From Chromera velia (lineage: Eukaryota; Sar; Chromeraceae), in contig JAHBMJ010000074.1 in assembly GCA_018398765.1 (NCBI GenBank), positions 10,001-57,715 on the forward strand: DNA of 47,715 bases. Reading direction: 5' to 3'. Below, piece by piece: positions 22,620 to 35,630 of this stretch. Under the pieces are notes generated by a model. The model was not told the origin of the DNA. It ran no database searches and saw only the letters and a list, made by a program, of their open reading frames with translations. A program made the position numbers and the translations under genes. How positions within the stretch are numbered: position 1 is the stretch's first letter; each line of letters begins with the position of its first letter.

Positions 22620-22672
22620 GACCGTCCACGCTTGCGGCGTAGACGGTCAAGACACCGAACTGTTGGGTGTCA
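22620..22672. other. Two adjacent perfect or near-perfect hairpins
   Basis: Hairpin 1 (22620-22648) pairs gaccgtc..acgc with gcgt..gacggtc across a 5-base loop. Hairpin 2 (about 22651-22672) pairs gacacc with ggtgtc. They lie in AT-rich DNA downstream of possible minus-strand exons. They could be a structured RNA, a terminator-like 3' element or chance. Confidence 0.35.
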
Positions 22673-22817
22673 TTGCGTCAGACTCTTATTGATATAAGCT
22701 ACGCTGCTCTACCAATTCCATTGGATCGATCGCGGTAATTAGAAATCCAATTGCCGATTGCAAGCTCCCCGGACTTGGTCCGCGCGGCTTGGAGGGCTCT
22801 TAAATCTTCTGCCTCCC

Positions 22818-22939
22818 TCATTCGTTTGGCCTCATGGTCCGTGCGAACGTCGCATACTGGCAAGCGAGGTGCACACTTGCATCGCAATTCTTGCATCGCT
22901 CTGACATGCTCTGAGCTTCCATCCATATGCCTGCATGAC
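22818..22939 (-). CDS. Possible terminal exon with CxxC..HxxxC cluster
   Basis: The exon would start after gtcatgcag (cag complement near 22940-22942) and stop with TGA at 22818. The peptide includes SERCKNCDASVHLACQYAT, a CxxC-x4-HxxxC pattern suggestive of a small zinc-binding fragment. Its phase fits the leftover base of candidate exon 23318-23104. A second frame (to 22699; REAEDLRALQAARTKSGEL) is also open and natural-looking, so the frame is ambiguous. Confidence 0.3.
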
Positions 22940-23103
22940 CTTCGCAATTAAAAACTCCGTCGAGGTCCTCCCTCTCCTGTCGCAAACCTCCCGGAGCGTT
23001 CAAGTGTCTACGTAGCTAGCCGCATGGCTGACTACGGGGACCAAACACGGATATTAAGATCTCGCCAATGAATGAAACTCCCTGCCCGCCGGCTAGGGCA
23101 TAC

Positions 23104-23318
23104 CGTTTTGCGGCTGCTCTTCTGGTTGTCCTCCGTGCTTGGCAGACTGAGGAGGAGAAGCCGCCTCCGCGTGAGGGGGATCCACCGCCTTTCCGCCCTC
23201 CGGTGTTTCCCTTGTTATCGCCCCCCCCCCTGCCCCCTCTGGTGTGAGTACCGCTTTGTTGTGCCCAGCTTGGCCGCCCTGCTGCTGTTGAGTCTGGGCG
23301 GAGTATGGAGGGGCAGGC
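23104..23318 (-). CDS. Possible downstream exon of the large HSA-domain gene
   Basis: An acceptor cattgcag precedes 23318 and a donor gtatgc follows 23104. The 215 bases encode PAPPYSAQTQQQQGGQAG and then HAEAASPPQSAKHGGQPEEQ, the same Q/G/P-rich style as the C-terminus of the large gene. It would join in phase if the last large exon used the donor gtcagt (complement of 23840-23845) instead of running to the TGA at 23825. It may be an alternative C-terminus or a separate gene. Confidence 0.4.
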
Positions 23319-23399
23319 CTGCAATGAATGAAATCAATCACGCAGCACGAATCAGCAAATGAAAAAAGAGATCCAGGCAGGAAGAGCCAGCCAGCCAGC

Positions 23400-23530
23400 C
23401 AGACGAGTGGGTGGGTGGGTGGGTGGGTGAGTGGGCACCCAATGGATCCATCCATCCATCCATCCACGTGTCTTTCTTTCTATCTGTATGTCAACCAGTC
23501 GAGCGATTGATCGATCGATCGTTCTTCATT
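23400..23530. repeat. (GTGG)n, (ATCC)n and (GATC)n microsatellites
   Basis: Short tetranucleotide runs lie between the two candidate exons. They are typical of the introns in this window. Confidence 0.85.
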
Positions 23531-23824
23531 CATTGATTCGCCCACCCACTTTGTGGAGCTCTGTCTATCTCTTCAGTCACCGGGGAGAAAACAAGGGAGA
23601 GTCAGAAAAGCTTGCACAACTTTCTGAAAGAAGGGAGGGGGGAGAGAGAGCTTCAGGGAGAGCTGATGCATGCATGAAGAACCTGCTGGCAGATTGAAAG
23701 AAAAAGAAAAAAGATGGACTCGGCCAGATGTATGCGCACAGATAGACAGACAGCTGTACTGCAAGCGTTTTCCCTCCCTGAAAAAAAAGTATGCAGAATT
23801 AACAGCAGGGTTTCATTCATTTAA

Positions 23825-26694
23825 TCAGTGTACAACCCCCCCCACTGACTCTGCAGAGGCGTGTGAGGACGTGCTCATCACTCCTCCCCCCCCAGCCTGG
23901 GGCTGTTGGGGAGATGAGGCGGGAGGACCCTCTGGCAGGGGAGATGACGAGGCCGCCGGGGTTGGAGGAAGGGCAGTCGCAGAGGAGAAAGTCGCGGCTG
24001 CTCCTCCCGCTCCCCCCGCACCACCCACTGCTGCTGCTGCTGATGGGCGCTGTGCCGATAATCCTCTGATTGCAGCCATGACTGCTGCAGGCGAGCGCGT
24101 CGGGGGAGCGCCTGTGCCTGTGCCTGTGCCGACGGGAAAACCTCCAAGACTCGGCTGACGCTGACGCTGCTGTGGCTGGAGAGACCCAAGCAGACCTCCC
24201 GGTGCAGACTGCAACGGCAAAGTTTGGACCACACCTCCCGGTCCACTCGCTCCTGCAGTGCCCCCGCCACCTTCTTGGGCGGGAACAGACTGAGAAGACG
24301 CAGTCTGTTGCTGTTGCTGCTGTTGCTGCTGACGCATTCTTTGCTGTTGCTGATACGCCTGCATGGAGGGGGGATTGGGTATCGTTCTGTTAATAGTTGG
24401 AGAGGCAGAGGGAGAACTCACAACCGCAATTCCTCCCTGGGGCCGTGCCGCTGCGGCCTGTTGCTGCTGCTGGAGAAGGGCAGCTCGTCGAGCCACGTGG
24501 TCCTGCACGACTGGGGGGGGAATGGGAGTGGGGGGAGAAGAAGAAGAGACAACGGCTGCTGGAGAGACACCGGACGCCAACGGGGGCACTGATTCAGAAG
24601 GGGGCGAGGCGGCAGGTCTGCCCGGAGCAATCGCTCCTCCCTTCACGAGGGGGTTGGTTGTCTGAGCAACCATGGATGCTGCTGCTGCACTGGTTGCAGG
24701 GTTCGGCCCTGCGGCAGCTGCGTGTGTGTTGGTGGGTGGTGAGGATTCTGGTCCTGTTCCTGCACCCGCGAGGGATGCAGAGGCTGAGACGGGGGCAGCA
24801 GTCGCACCATTCCCTTGCGCTCCTCCTCCGAAAGGGACAACATTCGATGTCGAAGCAGAAGCAGAAGTTGAAGACGAAGAAGGTAACAACGAGGGAGTGC
24901 CCCTCCCACCCGTGGGTCCGACTGCAGTGGGATGTTGGGGGGTAATCTGCACAGGCGGTCTAGGAGGGTGTGTTGTTGCACCCGGCTGTGCCTGTGTGTG
25001 TTGTGGAGGCCTGTGTGCGTGCGTGGGGGGGCTTTGAGGTGAGGAAGAATTCGGAGGCTGGCCTGCCACCCCTCCACCAACTAACGAAGACGTTCGAATT
25101 TGCCCCCCTTTGGAGGCATCAGCGTGCGGCGGCTGCTGTTGGTTGTTGGGGGGAGGGTGTCCCTGGGCTGCCCTCGGCTGGTACCTATGGGGGCCTGGCG
25201 CTGGGGCGTGTCCTGAGGACCCCCCAGGCGGCGATGTCGTTGGATTGTTCCCATGGGAGTGGGGAGGCATAGGAGAGGAGGCTTTGGGTCCTGCGGGCGT
25301 GATCAGTGTGGGGCGGGGAATTGAGTGGGCCTGCTGCTGCGGTCGTGGAGACGGAGAAGGGCTCGGAGACGGCATTTGCATGGGGGGCTGCTGATTCCCT
25401 CCAGTTGCAGAAGCAGTCGTCACAGTGGCTGCTGCAGAGACCCCCGGCATGCCCCCAGTTTGAGGGTGGGGGTGGGCCTGCATGGCCCCTCCGGGGGTAT
25501 GCCCCTGGGGAACCTGAAGGGACCTTGCGGAGGAGGGAGGGGCAGCCGTTCCCGTTGTCTGTCCCTGTCCAGCAGGCTGTTGCCCTGCGGTGGCGTTTGG
25601 CTGCTGGGTCGAGGGAGCCGCCTGGCTTTGGCTTCCGCCGGGGCCTCCAGGTTGACCCGGGGGGCCGGCTGCTGCAGGCCGCCCTGGAAAGCTGGGGCCC
25701 CTTGCGCTGCTGTGGGGGGGACGGGTCTGCTGGGCCCCGGGACCGGCAGCAGAGGTGGACGGGCTGGGGAGCCGGGGCCCCGTTCCCCCCATTGCAGATG
25801 AGCGCGCGGACGCACCACGGGGTGAGGGGGGTCTCGCGGTCCCTTGAGGAAATTTTGCGTGATGGCCAAGCGCAATCTGATTTGTCGACTGCTGTTGCTG
25901 CCGATTCTGCATTGCCAACATAGAGGGCGACACAGGACGACTGACTGAAGAGGCGGGGGGGACCTGGCCAGGCAGGTGGGGCTGAGGTGCAGCAGGCGAG
26001 GAAGGGGCCCTGATTTGCACGTTGAATCTCGGCTGCTGCTGCTGGGTGGTGGCGGTACTGGTGGCTGTTGCCGCGTGTGTGGCGGGTCCTCCACCTCCGC
26101 CTCCCCCTGCAGCAGCAGCAGTCGAAGGAGAAGGCCCAACGAGGGTCGGGTTGGGGTTCTTCTTCAGATCGGCGAGAGTCTTGGACTGCTGCCTTTGGGG
26201 ACCGCTTTGAGACCCCATGCCTTTGTGGCCCTGTGTGTGAGTGTGAGGGGGCGCCTGCTGACCGGAAATCGAAGAGAGAGAATGCGCCTGGGCTCCAGCA
26301 GAAGAGGCCACGGATTGCGCACCCCCATGCACCCCCGTCTGATGCTGCTGATGAGCATAGCCCCCCCGCTGTGAATGTGAGTGGGGGCCTGGGCCTGCAC
26401 CGGTGTGCTGTTGTGAAGAATGAGCCTGCTGCTGCTGCTGCTGCAAAGGGTTGATGCCCCCCTGCACCTGAGAGGTCAGATGGTAGTGAGTGCCCCCTCG
26501 ACCCCCGTGGAGTGACGCCCCTGCTGCCGCCGCCGCCTTTGATTGTTGATGGTCCCATGCGTTTCTTCGGGTGCTTGCCAACTGCTCATCCCTGGCCCGC
26601 TCGTATCGGCGCCGCAAGTCCTCTTTCGCTTCGAGCTCAACGGCTGCGCGCATGAAATCCTCCGCGTGACGCCAGGTCCAGGCGGGTCGACCTC
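23825..26694 (-). CDS. Last large exon of the HSA-domain gene: Q/P/G/S/A-rich C-terminus
   Basis: The acceptor is the complement of gcatgcag before 26694; the stop is TGA at 23825-23827, giving 955 residues. It opens with a charged helix (WRHAEDFMRAAVELEAKEDL, then RRRYERARDEQLAS), then turns to polar low complexity with Q runs, poly-Gly, poly-Ala, PHxH and SPSPSP segments. Such composition is typical of disordered transcription or chromatin regulators. Antisense ORFs of up to about 205 residues over it are shadows. A donor gtcagt just before the stop could connect to exon 23318-23104. Confidence 0.7.
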
Positions 26695-27015
26695 CTGCAT
26701 GCATGCATGCATGCGTGGGTGGGTACTTCCATGACAATCGATCGATCATTCCCTGAAGTGGAGTGGAGTAGAGTGCGTCAGGTCAGTGAGGGAGTGAGAG
26801 GCATGCAGAGGAAGAGAATGAAGGTGGATGAAGGAAAGGAACAAAGCAGTGCATCAGAACCCACAAATCCAAGGAGAAGGAAAATGCGGACAGCCAATAT
26901 TAGGCACGCATCTTTTATTGAACTAAGGGGGGCAAAGAGACAGGGACAAGATTCAGCGCTCTTTTTCGAGGTTTGACGCCTCTTTTTGCTTTTCCAACAC
27001 TACAACGTCCTCGTG

Positions 27016-27086
<71 letters not shown>

Positions 27087-28805
27087 CCAACAGGAGGAAA
27101 AAAAGAAGATGCAGTTCTAACGCACCCACCCAACAAAGAATTGAGACAAGAACGAGACATACTTTAGCCACACGGGAAGACAAAGAACCGCACCGCATTG
27201 AAACAGTCTCTGAGGGAGAGAGACAAATTTTAAACGGACAAACACACCAACCGCTGTGAGGCTGCTCTCTGTCGAGGGGAGCGTCATTTGGGCCGAACAA
27301 ATTCTTGAAATAAGAGGTCCGCGCGGTATCCGGAAGCATCCGGAAGAAGTAGTCATGCTCCAGGGCAAAAACCTCATGAGGCTCCCAGCTCCGAGTGACC
27401 TTCCAGCTCGCCTGTCTGCACGCACGCACGCAGCATTGACATGCAGACACTTCGCGGAAAGGATACGATATTCCTTCATACAGACAGCCGCCGTTTGGTG
27501 CCGCCATTATTGCGGCGAGCCTTTGTTGTTTGCATTTGAGCGCTCGGACGGGCTGCCTGCCCGCCGCTTTCTGAAGGGATCACACGGCATGCCTGCAAAG
27601 AAATTGGATCACCCTCCTGACCACCCTCCCTCCCTGAAACGGTTTTTCTCAACAGCACTTTGGGCAAATTTCGACGACCAACAGACTCAAGATTGGCAAA
27701 GAGCGCGCACGAAAGAGAGAGAGAAAGAGAGAGGGAGGGGGGAAGGAGAGAGAGAGAGAGGAGGCACCGCCCCATCCGGTGAAATCACAGGCACCTTCAT
27801 CTTTGTAGGGCGCCCGCTCACTCACTCTCATACTCACACACCGGCGCAAAGACAGCCAGCTCAACAAACAGAGAAAAGAAAAGAATTGTTGTGGACGCAG
27901 AAAAGAAACGATGCGGAGAGGAAAGCGTCTGCATGGAAGCTCAAACTCTCAATTCTGCTGGCTGGACCGGCAGATGAACTGACTAACTGACTGACTGACG
28001 GATATCGTTCGGGGAACATATCCTTCCTTTCCCGCAGGACCATCGCCTGAGGCAAGAAGGGCACAAGCACAGGAGGAGGGCTCTTCCTCTTCCCTCCTCT
28101 CGACTTCGGAGAGGAAGAGGAAGAGGAACCGAATCCCATATGGAACCCCACGGGTCCAGCTGCCCCCCCGGGGAGTGAAAGGAAGAGAGGGGGACTTGAG
28201 GACATTCGGTCCCTGTCGACCTGTCGGGACAGCGCCCCTGCCCGCATCAGTTGCACGTAGCGCTCTTGGTCCGTGTGGTAGTAAGAGGGGCTCACCCATT
28301 CTAGCATCACGCACCCTGCAGAGAGAAAGAGAAAGAGAGGGAAGTGAGAGAAGAGGTAGGGAAGAATTCAATCGCTACGCAGACAGAGAGGGAGAGAGAG
28401 AGAGAGCGGTGAATCTGTCAAACAGACCCCCTCCCCTTTTCCTTTCTTTCTTTCTTTCTTTCCATTTCGAATCTTCACGCCCCCCCCCAAAAAAAGAGTC
28501 AGACAGAGTTCGTTTTTTTCATTCGGGCTCTTTCTTTTTGTGGAAAAGGGAGAGGCGCCAGGTAAGCATCTCATTTTCTTTCTTTCTTTCTCAAACACCC
28601 CGCTGGAGAGGGGAGGAGAGAGGCTTCATTCATTCAGGTTGCAGACTCAGTCAGGCCGGTGCGCCCTCTCCCAGAGGATTCATTCGATCATTCATTCGAC
28701 CTTTTCCCGTGCATCCACTCTCACTCTATGTCTGTCTGTCTGTGCATCTTTCCTTCGTTCTCCTCTCCCCTCTGTCTTTTCTCTCCCTCTCTTCTCTCCC
28801 TCTCT

Positions 28806-28847
<42 letters not shown>

Positions 28848-29959
28848 CGTGAGTGAGTGAGTGTGTGCGTGTGTGTGTGAGTGTGTGTGAGTGTCTTGTC
28901 TTGTCCAGCTGACGGACCAGGAGCACGGCATCTGACTGCCCACGTCACCCCTCCAGAACTCAGGCTGCCTCCTGCCTCACTCTCTGTCCCAGCAGTATGT
29001 TGAGATTGAGAGGAATCCCGCCTCCCTCCCCCCCGTCTCCCCCATGCACCGTCACGACCACTCGTCATCGAACCCCCAACCCCAACCCCAGATGCGCTTC
29101 GAGACACACCACCACCCTGCCCCCCTCCGGCAGAGGCAGAGGCAGAGGAGGCAGAGCCCATCCCCGGGATGGCCATGACCTCCAATTTCGTCCAGAACTT
29201 CTTCGAGGGCGCCATCAGGGAGGGGTCAGGAAGAACAGAGAGATGCTCGTTCTGCATACAGAATTTAATACATAAATTTAATACAAATAATACATTAATA
29301 ATTCTGTATGAAAGTAAATGCATGAACTTCCTCGAGGGCGCCATCAGGGAGGGGTCAGGAAGAACAGAGAGATGCTCATTCTGCAGACCGACAGACAGAC
29401 AGATAGACACAGACTATGTGACTTCTCTTTTTCTTTTTTTTTTCTTCTTCCTTTTGAAACGAAAGCAAAGCAAGACAAACCATCCAGACAATCAAAAAAA
29501 GCACCGACAATTAGACACGCGGAAGAGGGCCCGAAGGAGACACAAATAAGCGACCCTCCCTTGCGTCTGCTCCCCCGATGAGATTTCACGAGATTTCTTC
29601 AAGTCAAACGCTGCTTCAAAAAAGAGAAACAGTAAAAAGAAAAGAAACACAAAAACACAACCATAAGACAAACAAGAGACAAGCAGGCACCGTCAAGTCA
29701 GAGAGGGGTGGGTAGCGGTGCGGTATGGGGCTCCTCCTAGCGGAGGGGTGTCCTCTTCTGCCCTCCATTTTTGCTTTCGTGGTGGAGGGAGAAGCCCTCT
29801 CTCTCAGCGGTAACGATGGACAGGCTATATGCTTCTTCTTCTCTCTCCTTCCTTCATGTGAACGATAGACAGACTGACAGACAGACAGACAGCCAGCCAA
29901 ACAAAACAACAACAGACAAAACCATCCTCCCTCCCTCTGTCTCTCTCTCTTTTTCTCTT

Positions 29960-29995
<36 letters not shown>

Positions 29996-32900
29996 TCGAT
30001 GTGTGTATTTTTTTATTTGTTTGTCTATGTGCCTGCATGCACGTGTGTGATTTCTCTTCCCATTGTTTTCTGAATTCTCCCTCATCCACTGTCTGCCTGC
30101 CTGCCTGTCTTACCTCTTTCTGTGCGTCGTTCTTGACTGCTTCCAAAATGGGGGGGAGAATAGGCACGGGGATGAAGACCAGTCCTCTTCCAAGGGGGGA
30201 GGGAGGGGTTGATCCCGAAGAAGACGAACTGGAGACTTTCTGTTGAATCAACCCCATGGCGGCAGCAGGTGAAGACAAGGACAAAGCCCCCCGACTCAGC
30301 TGGTGTGCCTCTTGTTGCCGCTGTTGCTGCTGTATCGGTGGGGGCGTTGGCGTGTGGGGATGCAGCGAGGGCGTGGAAGAGGAAGGCGACGGTTGCATGG
30401 ACTGCAGAGGGGAGATGCCTGAGGGCGGTGAGGGGGGATTCGTCGAGGGTCCCTGAGGTCTCTGCTGCCCGGGCAGTTGTGTCTGTGTCTGCGCCAGTGC
30501 TTCTTCCTGTGCTGTGGCTGCCGTCTTCTGCTGCTGAGCTTGGCCTTGTCCGTGGGGTTGCGGCCACGAGGCGGCGGCGGAAGCGGGCTGTGACACGACC
30601 CCGACCCCCGCGTTCTCTCCTCGTCCCCTCCCTGGAAGTGCCGCCGCCGCCGCCGCACCTGTTGCTGTTGCTGGTGTGGCCCCAACCACGTTGATCTGGT
30701 CTCGTTCTCTCTCTCTCTGCTTCTCGTCCTGCTGCTGCTGCTGCTGCTGCTGTTTTGAGACCCTTTCGAGAGGCCGGTCCTGCAGTTGAACATTCAATGA
30801 AACGCAGACAGATAAGATAGTCTAGCAAGAGACAGACGGAAGGAGTTTCCATCACCAATTAGCAGGTGCTTAAGTCTGTTTTTTTGCTTCTCCTCGCATA
30901 GAATCATGCAAAGATTCATGCACATACAGACAGAAAGAGTCTCCTCCCTGTCTCGCAGGAGCGGCGTCTCGCCTTTCCTTTCCTCTCCGCTCCTCTCCTG
31001 TTCTTTTCTTCTTCGTGCTTCTCACGGACGGACGGACGGACGGACGGAAGGAAGGCAGGAAGGAAAGAAAGGAGGAAGGGAGGGAGGAAAGAAGGGAGGA
31101 AGGAAGGAAGGAAGGTGGAGAAAGGCCCACCAACCAGCCAACGGACACGCGATAACTTGAGGCCCATGCATGGATGCACCAACCCACCTACCGACCGACC
31201 TACGTACCTGCATTCTCTTCATTTCCGACCATGCGGGGAGGTCCTTTTGGGACTTGTGGGTGGGAACCGCAGAAGGTCTCTGGAGTGCTCGGTCGAACAG
31301 GAGACGCCGTTTGGCAGCCCTCATTTGCTGAAGAGTCTCCGTGTCTTCTGCGTCGTCTGGAAGGCCTCTCGGCCTTTGAACGGCCACATAGGGTCCCGGC
31401 TGCTGCTGCTGATGCTGCTGTGCGTTCTTCCCAATGTTCTCCTGCTGCTGCTGTGAGAGTCTGCTGACGGATCTCCTCAGGTGCTCTTGCTGTTGGAAGG
31501 AGGAGACGGAAGAAGAAGAAGAGGAGGAGGAGGCAGCCGATGCAGAGGCAGATGCGGCGAGGTCTGCAGCAGCGTGCTCGAAGACCGCCACCCGTCTCCT
31601 CTCTGCATCCCTCCACGCGGATGTCAAGCAGGTCAACAGCCCGGTCTGCTGACGGGCCTGCACAATGCAGGTATGAAAAGCACCCATCCATTTGAACAAC
31701 AATCAAGGAAGGAAAAATATCTCTAAGAGGGAACGCAAAGATGACTGTTTCTAAGTATTGAGAGAGAAAATGAAAGGGCAGTATTGTTTCGCCAAAGCCT
31801 CAAGAGAATGAGCGTACTCGCAGCCTTGAGGGGGGCTTCCGTTCATCCCCCCAGTCTCCCTTGTCAAATTGTGATTGAAACAAGTACCCACCCATAAACC
31901 GACTTACCCACCTCAGAACAGTCCACCGCCCTACTCCAACGATCCCTATGGGCCCAGTGCTTTGACACCTGCAGACAGACAGACAGACAGGCAGACAGAC
32001 AGACAGACAGGCAGGCAGGCAGGCAGGCAGACAGGCAGACAGGCAGACAGACAGGCAGGCACGCAGGCAGACAGACAGGCAGACAGGCAGACAGACAGAC
32101 AGACAGACAGGCAGACAGACAGGCAGACAGACAGACAGGCAGACAGACAGACAGACAGACAGGCAGGCAGGCAGACAGGCAGGCACAACAAGAATTAAAA
32201 TTGTTTTTTCTTCCGCCAGGGGGAACGGAGGCAAAGGGAACAAAGAAAGACACTTACGCATGCACCACAGGACTAAAACAAAACAATCTTTCGAACCAAC
32301 CCGGCGCCATGCACATCTTTCATTCAAGAATTTCTGTGCATGGAGATTTGACTGATGCTGCTTTCTCGACACACACGGCACTGGCATTGGCACTGACGCA
32401 AGCAAGAGAGAGGAAGAAAGAAGTCGCACTGGGGTTCTCACGACTCCCCTGCCCTCCCCTCGACTGACTGACTGACCAACTGACTGACTGACTGACCTGC
32501 TCATTCAGAGCGATGCGTTTCCACGGATTTCCTTTTAGAGCTTCTCTGCTGCCCACTCGATGCTCCGATAGAGTTGGTCTGGCTTCCCTGCCGTCCTCCT
32601 TACTGAGATTTCCAGAGTAATGCGAGGCTGCTCTCCTTTTTTCTTCCTCTGTGTCGTCCGTCTTTTCCTCCTGCTTCATTTTCTCCTTCTTCTCCCTCTC
32701 TGCTTCTGCTCGGCGGAAAAAACGCGCCCCCTCGACTGAGCCTCCCATCGCCCGCGATTCCCCAAAAAGGCGGCCGGCCCACAATCCCTCCACCGCAGCA
32801 GCAGCAGAGGAGGAAGAGGAAGAGGAGGAAGAATGCCCTGCTGCTGCTGCTCGTTGATCTCCTCCTGTGAGGAGGCCTAGCTCTTCCTTGACAGCCCTCG

Positions 32901-35537
32901 AAATGATCTCAGCCCTCGTGCTGGCACGACACGAAAGGTCTCTCTGTGCTCCTGCTGCTGGTGCCACCAGCGATCGCATGAAATTGCCCTCCTCACAGGA
33001 CGGGAAAGAGAGGAACGTTTCGGCACTTCCGCCTCCCCCCAGACCTAGGAAAGGACCAAGGGAAGCGAAGACAAAACGGGAATCGACCGACGAGGGTGAG
33101 GCTGCAGAGTACCTCTCGGCAGGGGGGGGAGGAGGAAGACAGTCGGACATTCGGGGAGAGTGGACAGCAGACAGAGGCGGTGAACGAGTTTCTCTTTCAC
33201 GTTTCACGCCCACACCAGCTGCTCCTGCAGCAGAGGGAAGGCGTAAAGCGTCTGCCTGATTCCTCCGGTGATGTGCCTCTGCTGCTGCAAGATTTTCTTC
33301 TTCATGCCTCTCACCCTCTCTGTCACCTTCCCCCCCTCCCTCATCAGAACTTCCGCTTCCTCCTCCACCCGCTAGTGGAGCAATCGATGACGGTGCTGAG
33401 GCGACGGCAGACTGCTCCACTCCCATACCACAAACACTTACACTTCCTCCTCCCCCAGCCCCACGAGAGCCAGTTCTCCCCCCACCCCTAGAAGCCCCGC
33501 CCCCACCCATCGATATCGATACACTTCCTCTCCGACTGCTTCCACCTCCACCCGTACCTTTCTCTTTCTCTCTCTGCTGAGTCTTTTTAACCCCCCCCCC
33601 TCTTCCCCCTTTTCCCTTTTCCGACGCTGCATCTACCGGCTGACTCTGGATGGTGTCGTGAACCGACTGACTCCTCAGCACACGCGCCGTCCCACCACTC
33701 CCTGCAGCACGCGTGGCCGCATGGTTTTGCTTTCCGCCCTTCTCTTTTTCCCTTTCGGCCTCTCCCATCATCTCACACGAACTGTCGTAAGGAGTCAAGG
33801 AAAGGAACCAACGGCCACTACCCGCCCCTCCCCGCTGCCCCTGCTGCCTCGCCTTTTTCGCCCCCTTCTCCCCCCATGCCCCAACCGTCGAGCCCGGCTC
33901 CGACCCTTCCCCCCGGTGGTCTTGTGAGGAGGCCCTGCTGCTGTCTACAGAGTTCGGTCTCTTATTGCATTTTGTTTTGCCTGCCTGGCCAGTCTTTTGC
34001 AGCCCCGGAAGACAGGAAAGCACTGAGGACGCAAGCAAGGAAGCAAAGCTCAAGCAAGCGTCGCCACGCCCTCCCCCAGTCTCGGCCGAGACGACTGCCG
34101 GCGCTCCCCTCATGAAATTTTGGGAGAGGGGGGGAAAGTGGACGAATGCAGTTCCACTTGAGGGGGCATGAGAGGCGGCTTCCTCGCTCGGTGCATGAGA
34201 CTGAGACTGGGAGTGAGGCAGAGAAAGAGAAAGAGGAGAATGGGACGGCGGTGCGAATAGATTTGACTGTTGGTTGAATGTGCGGAGTCGCTCTGAAATC
34301 TCACGTAATTGCCTGAGTTTCTCTTCCTCTTCTTTCACACAGAAGAACTCTTTTTTCGAGCCCTGTTCCGGCTTTAATGATGCAAATGCCCCCCCCTCCG
34401 AGACTGGTTTTGCTTCCTTTACCTTTGCACCTGTCTCTTTGGTGGCGCTTTTTGACAAAGTGACAGCAGCAGGTTGGGAGGCAAGAAAGTAGGAGAAAAA
34501 TCTGCCCCCACGGGGCGAAAAAGAAGAAGAAGAAGAGGGCAGCATGTCTTTGCCCCTCTCTTCTGACGCCAGCGGAGCCTCGGGATGAATTTGGCTCTCT
34601 CGATGGGTATCGCTTGTCAGGGGAGGAGGCGGAGAATTCCGAGGGCACGACAGGGGTACAGGAAGATGGAAACGACAGAATGCGAAGGATACGTTTGAAT
34701 GTTCAATGCCATCGCTTTGAGACATACTCTCAAAACACTCATCCCTTATGTTTGCACCGTCCGCTCTTTTATGCTTTCCCGACACAACCTCCCTCTTGTG
34801 CGCCCCCCCACCCTCGCAAGGTTTCCCCCCACCTCCCTTCACCCCTTCCTCTTCCTCTTCTTTCTTTACGGGCCTGTGGCTTTTGCCTTCCTGTTTGGTG
34901 ACCAAAAACTGGGCCTCCACTTCCTTCTCTGCCTCTGTCTCTCCCTCTTCCTCCTTCACTATACCCCCCCCGCGCCCCGCCATCTCTCTTTCTTCCGCTC
35001 CGACCCCGTCTTCTCTCTCATCTCTCTCTCTCCCTCCGCCTGCAGCTGCTGCCTCCGGACCCGCATGCTGAGATGAGGAAAGCGGCATCATGGGGGGACC
35101 CGATGAGGAGGCTACTCTCTTCCACCACTTCCGGAGGGATGCAGCACCTCCGCCCCTGAGTGCTCGTTTCTCGTTCTCTTTCTTCGTCTGGCCCATCAAA
35201 CACATGGCCAGAGCTTTTGGGTGCCCTTCCCCCGACAGGGGGGACAGAGGGCTCACATACGCGTTGACCGAGAAAGACCCAACGCGGTCTTGGACCCTCG
35301 GAGAGGGCGGCACAGCGTGGCACAGACCGAGGGGATCCACAGAATCTCTCCGGCCGTGTTGTTCAGCCATTCTTCTGCTGTCGGCCTCGACGGAGACCCA
35401 GGGGTACAGCCACGGATCTGTTCTTCGAACTTCTTCCAAGAACTCATGTATTCCCCTGACCGAGAAGGCAGGATCACAAAAAATGCTCTCAGCTGCATTC
35501 ACGATGGACTCGAAGGGACGGAAGGCTTCGCTCCACT

Positions 35538-35578
<41 letters not shown>

Positions 35579-35595
35579 GACTCAAAGAGAGAGAG

Positions 35596-35630
<35 letters not shown>

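Noticed and set aside
22650-22740. tRNA-like words on the minus strand (TTGGTAGAGCAG, AGTTCGG)
   Set aside because: No matching 5' D-stem strand, no proper T-loop and no seven-base acceptor stem could be formed.
25185-26558. 457-codon minus-strand ORF in another frame of the last HSA exon
   Set aside because: It overlaps the 955-residue exon frame that continues both the acceptor phase and the Q-rich composition.
27256-27990. 244-codon plus-strand ORF
   Set aside because: It is antisense to exons 27415-27252 and 28315-28000 and runs through GA microsatellite DNA.
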